Positions 25,151 through 31,756 of a DNA stretch of 42,428 nt are shown in pieces. Where the stretch lies: the NCBI RefSeq assembly GCF_001905005.1, contig NZ_LWKZ01000015.1:1-42428 (forward strand), read 5' to 3'. The notes under the pieces were generated by a model that did no database searches, was not told where the DNA came from, and saw only the letters and a program-made list of their open reading frames with translations. Source of the stretch: Streptomyces sp. CB02923. Lineage in GTDB: Bacteria > Actinomycetota > Actinomycetes > Streptomycetales > Streptomycetaceae. How positions within the stretch are numbered: position 1 is the stretch's first letter; each line of letters opens with the position of its first letter. Both the position numbers and the translations under genes were made by a program.

Positions 25151-25331
25151 GTGCGTCACCTCCAGGCCCCCGCGGAGCACGTCCCGTGCGGCGGCGTGCC
25201 GCGCGCGGCACGGACCGTGCGGGCGGCCCGTTCGTGGCCGCCCGTCCCATCGTGACCGCCCGGCCGCCCGCGCGGGGAGGTTCCGGGCATACGGATCGCC
25301 GCGCCGCGGGGCCGGGGCCGCCGGAGGCGCC

Positions 25332-26558
25332 CTACGCCCCCGTGCCCGCCCACAGTCCGTCTGGGGTCAGCCCGAGCAGCTCGATGGCGTTGCCGCGGAC
25401 GATCCGCTCGACCACGTCGGGCGCCAGGTGGCCCATCTGGGTCTCGCCGACCTCCTTCGACCGCGGCCAGGTGGAGTCGGAGTGCGGGTAGTCGGTCTCG
25501 TACAGGACGTTGCCGACGCCGATCGCGTCCAGGTTGCGCAGGCCGAAGGCGTCGTCGAAGAAGCAGCCGTACACGTGCCCGGCGAAGAGTTCGGACGGCG
25601 GCCGCAGGACCTTGTCGGCGACGCCGCCCCAGCCGCGGTTCTCCTCCCAGACCACGTCGGCGCGCTCCAGGATGTACGGGATCCATCCGATCTGCCCCTC
25701 CGCGTACATGATCCTCAGCCGGGGGAAGCGGTCGAAGGCTCCGCTCATCAGCCAGTCGACCATCGAGAAGCAGCAGTTGGCGAAGGTGATCGTGGAGCCG
25801 ACGGCGGGCGGCGCGTCGGCGGAGGTGGACGGCATCCTGCTGGAGGAGCCGATGTGCATGGCGATGACGGTGCCGGTCTCCTCGCAGGCGCGCAGGAAGG
25901 GGTCCCAGTCGCCGGTGTGGATGCTGGGCAGCCCCAGATGTGGCGGAATCTCGCTGAAGCAGACTGCCCGTACGCCCCGTTCCGCGTTCCGGCGCACCTC
26001 CCGCGCGGCCAGCTCCGCGTCCCACAACGGGACGAGGGTGAGCGGTATGAGGCGTCCGCCCGCCGCCGGGCCGCACCACTCCTCCACCATCCAGTCGTTG
26101 TACGCGCGCACGCCCAGCAGCCCCAGTTCGCGGTCCTTGGCCTCGGTGAAGGTCTGGCCGCAGAAGCGCGGGAACGTGGGGAAGCACAGGGCCGACTGGA
26201 CGTGGTTGACGTCCATGTCGGCGAGTCGCTCCGGGACGCTGAAGGAGCCGGGGCGCATCTGCTCGTAGGTGATGCCTTCGAGCCTGATGTCGTCGCGGGC
26301 GCAGCCGACGGCGGTGTCCAGGCGGGTCAGCGGGCGGTGGAGGTCCTCGTAGACCCACCAGTCGGCGAGCGGGCCCTCGTCTCCCGGGCGGCCCATCTTC
26401 GGCGCGAACCTGCCGCCGACGAACGACATCTCCTTCACCGGTGCCCGGACGATTCGGGGACCGATGTCGTGATATTTCGAGGGGAGACGGTCCTGCCAGA
26501 CCCGAGGGGGCTCCACCGTGTGGTCGTCCACCGAGATTATCTTCGGAAAACTCTCCAT
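25332..26558 (-). CDS. Amidohydro_2 (ACMSD-like) amidohydrolase
   Basis: A 408-residue metal-dependent amidohydrolase of the Amidohydro_2/ACMSD clan. The N-terminus is IISVDDHTVEPP (DxH variant), followed by MHIGSSS, and the C-terminal TDYPHSDSTWP with the conserved Asp-Tyr-Pro-His. The family decarboxylates or hydrolyses ring-cleavage and related acids; in actinobacteria close relatives lie in catabolic clusters. The ATG at 26558 is chosen because it begins the family N-terminus; no clear ribosome-binding site precedes it. A CTGACGG-T-CCGTCAG palindrome lies 21-35 bases upstream, over the likely promoter. It is divergent from the AfsR-like gene. Confidence 0.9.
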   Translation of the reverse strand: MESFPKIISVDDHTVEPPRVWQDRLPSKYHDIGPRIVRAPVKEMSFVGGRFAPKMGRPGDEGPLADWWVYEDLHRPLTRLDTAVGCARDDIRLEGITYEQMRPGSFSVPERLADMDVNHVQSALCFPTFPRFCGQTFTEAKDRELGLLGVRAYNDWMVEEWCGPAAGGRLIPLTLVPLWDAELAAREVRRNAERGVRAVCFSEIPPHLGLPSIHTGDWDPFLRACEETGTVIAMHIGSSSRMPSTSADAPPAVGSTITFANCCFSMVDWLMSGAFDRFPRLRIMYAEGQIGWIPYILERADVVWEENRGWGGVADKVLRPPSELFAGHVYGCFFDDAFGLRNLDAIGVGNVLYETDYPHSDSTWPRSKEVGETQMGHLAPDVVERIVRGNAIELLGLTPDGLWAGTGA

Positions 26559-26578
26559 GTTTTTACCGTAGCGCCGAA

Positions 26579-26593
26579 CTGACGGTCCGTCAG
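26579..26593. promoter_or_regulatory. operator-like palindrome CTGACG-N3-CGTCAG (3)
   Basis: CTGACGG T CCGTCAG, a perfect 7-1-7 inverted repeat 21-35 bases upstream of the Amidohydro_2 start, where a repressor would cover the core promoter. It is the cleanest of the four related sites. The rest of the 352-bp gap (26559-26910) is repeat-poor and codes for nothing I can support. Confidence 0.75.
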
Positions 26594-26836
26594 CAAAGCT
26601 GGGGCGTGAGGGGTACGTGCAGGTAACACCGTTCCGCATCCTGGCCGGGCGCCACGCGGCCGCGCAGGCGGCTGAGCAGCGAAGCTCGCTCCCGCGCCCG
26701 CGCCCGGACCGCGCACGGGCAGCTGCACGCGCATCCGCACGGGAATCCACACCCGTCCCCGGCCCGGCTCCCCACCCGCCGCACAGCCGAACACCAGCCC
26801 GAACACCGGGCGTGGAGAGACCGTGCTGAGACTGGA

Positions 26837-26855
26837 CCCCTACTGACGTAAGGGG
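26837..26855. promoter_or_regulatory. short inverted repeat upstream of the AfsR-like gene
   Basis: CCCCT and AGGGG flank a 9-base centre containing TACTGACGTA, 56-74 bases before the ATG at 26911. It may be an operator, or chance in GC-rich DNA. Confidence 0.3.
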
Positions 26856-26910
26856 CTACGACAAGGCAGACTGGCCGATGCGAACGAAGTGCACAGGGCA
26901 GGGGGACACC

Positions 26911-29853
26911 ATGGACGACGGTCCGGGGCAGGGCCAGGAGCGGCTCCGCTTCACCGTGCTCGGTCCCGTACGGGCCTGGCGCGGTGCGACGCCACTGGCG
27001 GCCGGCTCCCCGCAGCAGCGCGCGCTGCTGGCCGCCCTTCTCCTGCGGGGCGGACGCACCGCCACCGCGTCCGAACTCGTCGACGCCCTCTGGGGCGATG
27101 AACCACCGCACGCCGCTCTCGCGGCGCTGCGCACGTACGCCTCACGCATCCGCAAAGCACTCGGCGCCGACGCGGACACCCTGGTCAGCGAGTCCGGCGG
27201 CTATGCGCTCCGGCCGGTGGACAGCCACCCGCTCGACCTGGACATGGACCACGCCGAGCAGTACGCGGCCGAGGCCGAGAAGGCCAAGGCGTCCGGTGAC
27301 CGCTGCCACGCCCGGGACCTCCTGGACTCCGCGCTGGCGCTGTGGGACGGCGAGCCGCTCGCCAGCCTCGCCGGGCCCTACGCGGAGAACCAGCGCACCC
27401 GCCTGGAGGAGTGGCGCCTGTCCCTCATGGAGACGCGCCTGGAGCTCGACCTGGAACTGGGCTGCCACGGCGAGGCCGTCTCGGAGCTGACCGCGCTGAC
27501 CGCCGCGCACCCGCTGCGCGAGCGGCTGCGAGAACTCCTCATGCTCGCGCTGTACCGCAGCGGCCGGCAGGCCGAGGCACTCGCCGTATACGCCGACACG
27601 CGGCGTCTGCTCGCCGATGAGCTGGGAGTGGACCCCTGCGCGTCGCTCTCCGAACTCCAGCAGCGCATCCTGCGCGCGGACACGGAGCTGGACGCGCCCG
27701 CCATGCCGCCCGACGCCCTGGCCCCCGGCGAGCCCGTCTTCGTACGTCCTCAGCAACTTCCGGCCACCGTCGCCGACTTCACCGGCCGGGCCGCCTTCGT
27801 CACGGAACTGAGCGAGCAGCTCGCCACCGCCGAGGGCCGGGTGATGGCCGTGTCGGCGCTCACCGGCATCGGCGGCGTCGGCAAGACCACCCTCGCCGTC
27901 CACGTCGCGCACGCCGCCCACACGCACTTCCCGGACGGCCAGCTGTACGTGGACCTCCAGGGCGCCGGGCACTCCCCTTCCGACCCGGAAGCGGTGCTGG
28001 GCGCCTTCCTGCGCGCGCTGGGCACGCCGGGCGCCGCCATCCCCGACGGCATCGAGGAGCGGGCCGCCCTCTACCGCTCGGCCCTCGCCGGACGCCGGGT
28101 GCTCGCCCTCCTCGACAACGCCCGCGACGCCGCCCAGGTCCGCCCGCTGCTGCCCGGTACGGACGGCTGCGCGGCGCTGATCACCAGCCGGGTCCGGATG
28201 ATAGACCTGGCCGGCGCGCACCTGGTCGACCTGGACGTGATGAGCCCTGACGAAGCGTTCACCCTCTTCGCGCTCATCGTCGGCGAGGAGCGCGTGAACG
28301 CCGAGCGCGAGGCGTCCCTGGACGTGGTCGGCGCCTGCGGCTTCCTGCCGCTGGCCATCCGTATCGCCGCGTCCCGGCTCGCCGCCCGCCGCACCTGGAC
28401 CGTCTCCGTCCTCGCCCGCAAGCTGGCCGACGAGCGCCGCAGGCTCGACGAGCTGCGCGCCGGCGACCTCGCCGTGAACTCCACCTTCGAGCTGGGCTAC
28501 AAGCAGCTGGAGCCCCGGCAGGCACGGGCCTTCCGGCTGCTCGGCCTCGCCGACGGACCCGACATCTCGCTCGCCGCCGCGGCCGCGCTGCTCGACATGG
28601 AGCCCGACGACGCCGAGGAACTCCTCGAAACGCTCGTCGACACCTCCCTCCTGGAGTCCGCCGCCCCCGGCCGCTACCGCTTCCACGACCTCGTCCGCCT
28701 CTACGCCCGCTCCTGCGCCGAACGCGACGAACAGCCGCCGGAGGAGCGCCAGGCGGCCCTGTCCCGGCTGCTGGACTTCTACCTGGCCACCGCCACCCAC
28801 ATGTACGCGCTGGAGCGCCCCGGCGACCGGCTGTCCGACCACACCGAGACGCCGCAGTACCCCGGCCTGATCTTCACCGACCGCTCCGAGGCACTGAGCT
28901 GGCTCTTCAGCGAGACCCGCTGCCTGATCGCCTGCGCGCTGCAGAACACCGGCGAGAAGGTGCTGCGGCGCGCCGTCGACCTGATGCTGCTGACCCGGGA
29001 CATGGCCGAGTCCGGGGCCAACAACCGCCAGTACGAGCAGGCCGACCTCACCCTGCTCGCCGCCGCGCGCCGGGCCGGCGACCAGCACGCGGAGGCCCGC
29101 GCCCACTGGGCGCTGTCGCCCTTCTACCTCCAGTCCGGCCGGCTCGACGAGGCCGACGAGCACGCGAAGCTGGCCACCCTGCTGGGGATCGCCGCCGGTG
29201 ACTCTTTCTCGGCCTCCAACGGCCCGAACGACCGGGGCATCATCGCCAGCATCCAGCAGCGCCACGAGGCGGCGGAGGGCTACCTGAACCAGGGACTGCT
29301 CGCCTTCCGCGAGACCAGGAACAAGCAGTCCGAGGCGAGCGCGCTGTGCAACCTCTCGCGCCTGCACCTGGACACCGGGCGCGTCGAGAGCGCCATCCAG
29401 CTCGCCGAGCAGGGCGCCGCCTGCTACCAGGAGGCCGGGGCCTCCCGCCGCCTCGGCAACGGCATGTACGCGCTCGGTATGGCGCTGACCCGCGCCGGCA
29501 GACTCGACGAGGCCACCCAGCAGCTGACCGAGGCGCTCGCCATCTTCCGTGACAGCCGCCAGCGGTTCTGGGAGGGCATGACCTACCTCCGGCTCGCCGA
29601 GGTGGACCTCGCGGCCCACCGCCCGGCCAACGCGGCCAACTACGCCGAGCAGGCGCTGTCCGCCCTGCGGGGCCTCGGCGGCGGCCGCTGGCGGGCCGAC
29701 GCCCTGACGACGCTGGGGCACGCCCTGAACCAGATAGGGCACACCGGCCGCGCGAAGGTCTGCTGGCAGGAAGTCGTGTCCATTCACGAACAGATGGGCC
29801 TGCCCGTGGACGGCGAGATACACCATCACACCGCCCCTGTCGCGCTGGTATAA
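26911..29853 (+). CDS. afsR: AfsR-like SARP/NB-ARC/TPR regulator
   Basis: A 980-residue regulator with the AfsR architecture. Residues ~10-105 are a SARP winged-helix domain (LRFTVLGPVRAW, RALLAALLLRGG, ELVDALWGDEPP, LRTYASRIRKAL), ~106-255 a bacterial transcriptional activator domain, and from ~305 an NB-ARC-type ATPase with Walker A GIGGVGKTT at 319-327. A C-terminal TPR region runs from ~700 to 945. Length is near the 993 residues of S. coelicolor AfsR, which is phosphorylated by AfsK and activates afsS. ATG 26911 follows AGGGGGA by 4-5 bases; an alternative ATG lies 33 bases upstream. The AfsS-like gene follows after 211 bp. Identification as AfsR rests on architecture and neighbourhood. 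Confidence 0.9.
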   Translation: MDDGPGQGQERLRFTVLGPVRAWRGATPLAAGSPQQRALLAALLLRGGRTATASELVDALWGDEPPHAALAALRTYASRIRKALGADADTLVSESGGYALRPVDSHPLDLDMDHAEQYAAEAEKAKASGDRCHARDLLDSALALWDGEPLASLAGPYAENQRTRLEEWRLSLMETRLELDLELGCHGEAVSELTALTAAHPLRERLRELLMLALYRSGRQAEALAVYADTRRLLADELGVDPCASLSELQQRILRADTELDAPAMPPDALAPGEPVFVRPQQLPATVADFTGRAAFVTELSEQLATAEGRVMAVSALTGIGGVGKTTLAVHVAHAAHTHFPDGQLYVDLQGAGHSPSDPEAVLGAFLRALGTPGAAIPDGIEERAALYRSALAGRRVLALLDNARDAAQVRPLLPGTDGCAALITSRVRMIDLAGAHLVDLDVMSPDEAFTLFALIVGEERVNAEREASLDVVGACGFLPLAIRIAASRLAARRTWTVSVLARKLADERRRLDELRAGDLAVNSTFELGYKQLEPRQARAFRLLGLADGPDISLAAAAALLDMEPDDAEELLETLVDTSLLESAAPGRYRFHDLVRLYARSCAERDEQPPEERQAALSRLLDFYLATATHMYALERPGDRLSDHTETPQYPGLIFTDRSEALSWLFSETRCLIACALQNTGEKVLRRAVDLMLLTRDMAESGANNRQYEQADLTLLAAARRAGDQHAEARAHWALSPFYLQSGRLDEADEHAKLATLLGIAAGDSFSASNGPNDRGIIASIQQRHEAAEGYLNQGLLAFRETRNKQSEASALCNLSRLHLDTGRVESAIQLAEQGAACYQEAGASRRLGNGMYALGMALTRAGRLDEATQQLTEALAIFRDSRQRFWEGMTYLRLAEVDLAAHRPANAANYAEQALSALRGLGGGRWRADALTTLGHALNQIGHTGRAKVCWQEVVSIHEQMGLPVDGEIHHHTAPVALV

Positions 29854-29880
29854 AAGCCGCCCCGACCGCGGGCTTCAGGC

Positions 29881-29919
29881 GTTTATCGATCGTTCATCGC
29901 GAGGGGCCACTCTTCTAAT
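29881..29919 (+). promoter_or_regulatory. AfsR/PhoP-type direct repeats and promoter
   Basis: GTTTATCG (29881-29888) and GTTCATCG (29892-29899) are direct repeats with exact 11-bp periodicity. They match the form of Streptomyces PHO-box units (GTTCACC plus four bases) and of AfsR sites. The second repeat can act as a -35, 16 bases from TCTAAT (29914-29919) as -10. In S. coelicolor AfsR and PhoP compete on such repeats in the afsS promoter. It lies 146 bases before the AfsS-like start. Confidence 0.65.
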
Positions 29920-30064
29920 TACCGATCCGCCGCCTCGGGGGGCAAGCGGCTCGGTGACCAGGCCCCACCGCAAGGTGCACGGCCATGGTCCACCCGTCCG
30001 GCGACCCACGGGGGAGTTGCCGGCCGGGTGGGCCGACTGCGCCCACACAACGGAGTTGATCACC

Positions 30065-30424
30065 GTGAGCTCTCAGAATCAGGCTCGAAAGGACGACGAC
30101 AGGGACATCGTCAAACCGCTGGACAGCACGCGTCCCATTCAGCCGCAGGACAGCACGCGTCCCATTCAGCCGCAGGACAGTAACCGTCCGATTCAGCCCA
30201 TGGACACGAACCGTCCTATCCAGCCCCAGGACAGCAACCGTCCGATCCAGCCGCTGGACACCAACCGACCGATCCAGCCGCCGGACACCAACCGGCCCGC
30301 GCCGCCCCAGGACGGCAACCGGCCCATCCAGCCGCTGGACACCAACCGGCCGATCCAGCCGCCGGACACCAACCGGCCGGTGCCGCCTCAGGACGGCAAC
30401 CGGTCCATCACCGAACCGAAGTAG
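30065..30424 (+). CDS. afsS: AfsS-like protein of 9-residue repeats
   Basis: A 119-residue, very hydrophilic protein. After an N-terminus of 19 residues (VSSQNQARKDDDRDIVKPL) it is ten exact-length nonapeptide repeats of the form D-[S/T/G]-[N/T]-R-P-I-Q-P-x, then a degenerate eleventh. No signal peptide, hydrophobic stretch or Cys is present; it is probably cytoplasmic and disordered. AfsS of S. coelicolor (63 residues) is a small protein with short internal repeats encoded just downstream of afsR, and this gene has the same place and style, though it is longer; the repeat core differs, so the symbol is tentative. GTG 30065 follows GGAG by 9 bases; a longer in-frame start at 29954 is less likely. 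It stimulates antibiotic production in S. coelicolor by an unclear mechanism. Confidence 0.75.
   Translation: MSSQNQARKDDDRDIVKPLDSTRPIQPQDSTRPIQPQDSNRPIQPMDTNRPIQPQDSNRPIQPLDTNRPIQPPDTNRPAPPQDGNRPIQPLDTNRPIQPPDTNRPVPPQDGNRSITEPK
30122..30421 (+). repeat. 27-bp coding tandem repeat (ten copies plus one)
   Basis: Ten 27-bp units from 30122 to 30391, then a degenerate eleventh to 30421. Each encodes a nonapeptide beginning with Asp. Units differ by synonymous and mild coding changes, so the protein repeat is under selection for its D-x-N-R-P core. Confidence 0.92.
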
Positions 30425-30433
30425 CGCAGCCTC

Positions 30434-30477
30434 CCGTACGGGCGGGCCACGGGGGAACAGAGGGCCCGCCCGTGCGG
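30434..30477 (+). terminator. terminator hairpin after the AfsS-like gene
   Basis: A 15-bp stem, CCGTACGGGCGGGCC (30434-30448) with GGCCCGCCCGTGCGG (30463-30477), one G-T pair and a 14-base loop. It begins ten bases after the stop codon. No U tract, as is usual in Streptomyces. Confidence 0.75.
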
Positions 30478-30518
30478 AGAGCACCACCTAAGACCCACTG
30501 CGGTATCGGCGGTCCGGG

Positions 30519-30590
30519 GGATCGGGGGATCCGGGGGGACCGCTGAACCGGGGATCGGGGGATCCGGGGGGATCCGGGGGATCGCGGGGG
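30519..30590 (+). repeat. G-run array with G-quadruplex potential
   Basis: Eight or more runs of 4-6 G on the plus strand, separated by short ATC/ATCC spacers (unit GGGGGATCC). Between the AfsS-like and DNNRP genes. The run spacing satisfies the usual G-quadruplex pattern. No gene is supported in 30425-30775. Confidence 0.6.
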
Positions 30591-30634
30591 CCGGTTTCGA
30601 TGGCACCGAGGGGGAGCCATCGAAGCCGGTCCCC
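30586..30634. terminator. very strong hairpin between the two repeat-protein genes
   Basis: A 19-bp stem (30586-30604 with 30616-30634) containing CCGGTTTCGATGGC and GCCATCGAAGCCGG, with two G-T pairs and an 11-base loop. It sits about 140 bases before the next start. It could be a terminator or an RNA structure in the leader of the DNNRP gene. Confidence 0.65.
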
Positions 30635-30775
30635 GCGGCATACCCACAGCACGGCCACAGCACTGCCACAGGTAATTCCCCCAGTTTTACGGCTGGTTAC
30701 AGCCGAGGGGATCGAACACACGCCTCACCAGAAGTTAGCGTCACTCACAAGGGATTCCCCCACAGAGGAGTTGTC

Positions 30776-31066
30776 ATGAGCCCTATCAAGCGCACCCTCG
30801 TCGCGCTCGCCTGCACCGCTGCGGTGGCGGGCGCGGCGGCGTCTCCGGCACTGGCCGCCGGCCGGGCCGCCGACGGACCCGCCGGTGTCAGCGTTCAGGA
30901 CAACAACCGGCCGATACCCGGCAACCGTTCCGTGGCCGCGGACAACAACCGCCCCGGCCCCTCTGAACGTTCCGTGGCGCCGGACAACAACCGGCCCGAC
31001 GCGGCGCAGGACAACAACCGGCCGACCACCGGTGCTCTCGTGGCCTCGGACAACAACCGCCCGTGA
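30776..31066 (+). CDS. secreted DNNRP-repeat protein
   Basis: A 96-residue precursor. It has a clear Sec signal peptide: Lys/Arg at 5-6, hydrophobic core TLVALACTAAVAGAA, and probable cleavage after SPALA (residue 27). The mature ~69 residues carry five exact DNNRP pentapeptides at 42-46, 56-60, 70-74, 79-83 and 92-96, the last being the C-terminus. The first two spacings are 14 residues. There is no other domain and no Cys in the mature part. The D-x-N-R-P core is the same as in the AfsS-like protein 352 bp upstream. The ATG has GAGGAG 6 bases upstream. I do not recognise the family. Possible roles are a peptide precursor, a wall-associated protein or a signal. Confidence 0.8.
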   Translation: MSPIKRTLVALACTAAVAGAAASPALAAGRAADGPAGVSVQDNNRPIPGNRSVAADNNRPGPSERSVAPDNNRPDAAQDNNRPTTGALVASDNNRP

Positions 31067-31069
31067 CGG

Positions 31070-31088
31070 CCGGCCCGTTGCGGGCCGG
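31070..31088. terminator. small hairpin after the DNNRP gene
   Basis: CCGGCCCG (31070-31077) and CGGGCCGG (31081-31088) form an 8-bp stem with a TTG loop, four bases after the stop codon. Confidence 0.5.
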
Positions 31089-31093
31089 AGCAC

Positions 31094-31138
31094 GGACGCC
31101 GGGGGCCGGGCCGGGTGGGGCCGGCCCCTACGGCGTCC
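31094..31138. terminator. bidirectional terminator between convergent genes
   Basis: GGACGCCG pairs with CGGCGTCC and GGGGCCGG with CCGGCCCC, with a 2-base bulge and 11-base loop. It separates the DNNRP gene from the PPOX gene, which ends at 31149 on the other strand. Confidence 0.6.
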
Positions 31139-31148
31139 CGCCCCGCTG

Positions 31149-31580
31149 TTACTCGCCCGGCCCCATGTCCGCCGACAGCCAGCGCCGCGGCCGCAGCCGG
31201 ATGGTCACCTGCGGACCGAACGTGGGCTCCACGTTCGCGCGGTACGCCTGCGCGGCCTCCGGCGGGAGATAGCGGTCGACCATCGCGCGCTTCTCCTCGT
31301 CCGTCGCCGGTTCGATCGAGATCACCTCGCCCTCGACCGACACGTACCGGACCGTCGGCGTGAGCCGGTCCACCATCAGCGAGAACCGGCCCGCCGCCGC
31401 GATCAGCCGGGCCTTGCGCGAGTCCCGCTCGGTGGTGAACCACAGCTCGCCGCCCGGCTCGTACCCGTACCAGACGGGCACGGTGAGGGGGCCGCGGTCC
31501 GCCTCGCCCGATTCCACCGACAGCGCTCCGATGTGCGGTTCGGCCAGAAAGCTCTGACGCTCTTCCGTGCTCAACGGCAT
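31149..31580 (-). CDS. pyridoxamine 5'-phosphate oxidase family protein
   Basis: A 143-residue split-barrel flavin/deazaflavin-binding protein of the PPOX superfamily. The order of strands is visible: PHIGALSVESG, LTVPVWYGYEPGGELWFTTER, SRKARLIAAAGRFSLMV and VRYVSVEGEV. Small members of this group in actinobacteria bind FMN or F420 and reduce quinones, biliverdin or unsaturated compounds; its exact role cannot be assigned. The ATG at 31580 follows GAGGAGA by 6 bases; the frame extends upstream but is Arg-rich and unlike the family. It is divergent from the CoA ligase at 31757, with a nested palindrome in the gap. Confidence 0.88.
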   Translation of the reverse strand: MPLSTEERQSFLAEPHIGALSVESGEADRGPLTVPVWYGYEPGGELWFTTERDSRKARLIAAAGRFSLMVDRLTPTVRYVSVEGEVISIEPATDEEKRAMVDRYLPPEAAQAYRANVEPTFGPQVTIRLRPRRWLSADMGPGE

Positions 31581-31675
31581 GGATGTCTCCTCGCGTGCTC
31601 GTGCTGGTAGGGACACTGCGCCCAACGCCGCCGCGATCGGGGATGTTCCGCCGCGCCACCCGCGCCGGCGCCTCC

Positions 31676-31708
31676 TCATATGACCCGCACCGGTGCCTCG
31701 TCATATGA
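31676..31708. promoter_or_regulatory. nested palindrome in the PPOX/CoA-ligase gap
   Basis: Arms TCATATGAC (31676-31684) and GTCATATGA (31700-31708) are a perfect 9-bp inverted repeat. The 15-base centre contains a second palindrome, GCACCGGTGC (31687-31696). Each outer arm also holds a self-symmetric TCATATGA octamer, 25 bp apart. It lies 49-81 bases upstream of the CoA ligase start. Confidence 0.6.
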
Positions 31709-31756
31709 ACTGCCTTCTGCTACCGTCGCGCGCCCCGCTCCCCTAGGAGGCGCGAC

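Noticed and set aside
27142..29829. An 895-codon minus-strand frame opposite the AfsR-like gene
   Set aside because: Antisense to a clear SARP/NB-ARC/TPR gene; composition is Gly/Val/Gln-rich with no motif.
30122..30421. CRISPR or non-coding repeat
   Set aside because: The 27-bp units keep frame, encode a clean nonapeptide repeat and have a start codon and ribosome-binding site upstream.
30776..31066. Lanthipeptide or other RiPP precursor
   Set aside because: The mature part has no Cys, and no modification enzyme is encoded nearby; a Sec signal peptide is present. The repeat is still worth testing as a peptide precursor.
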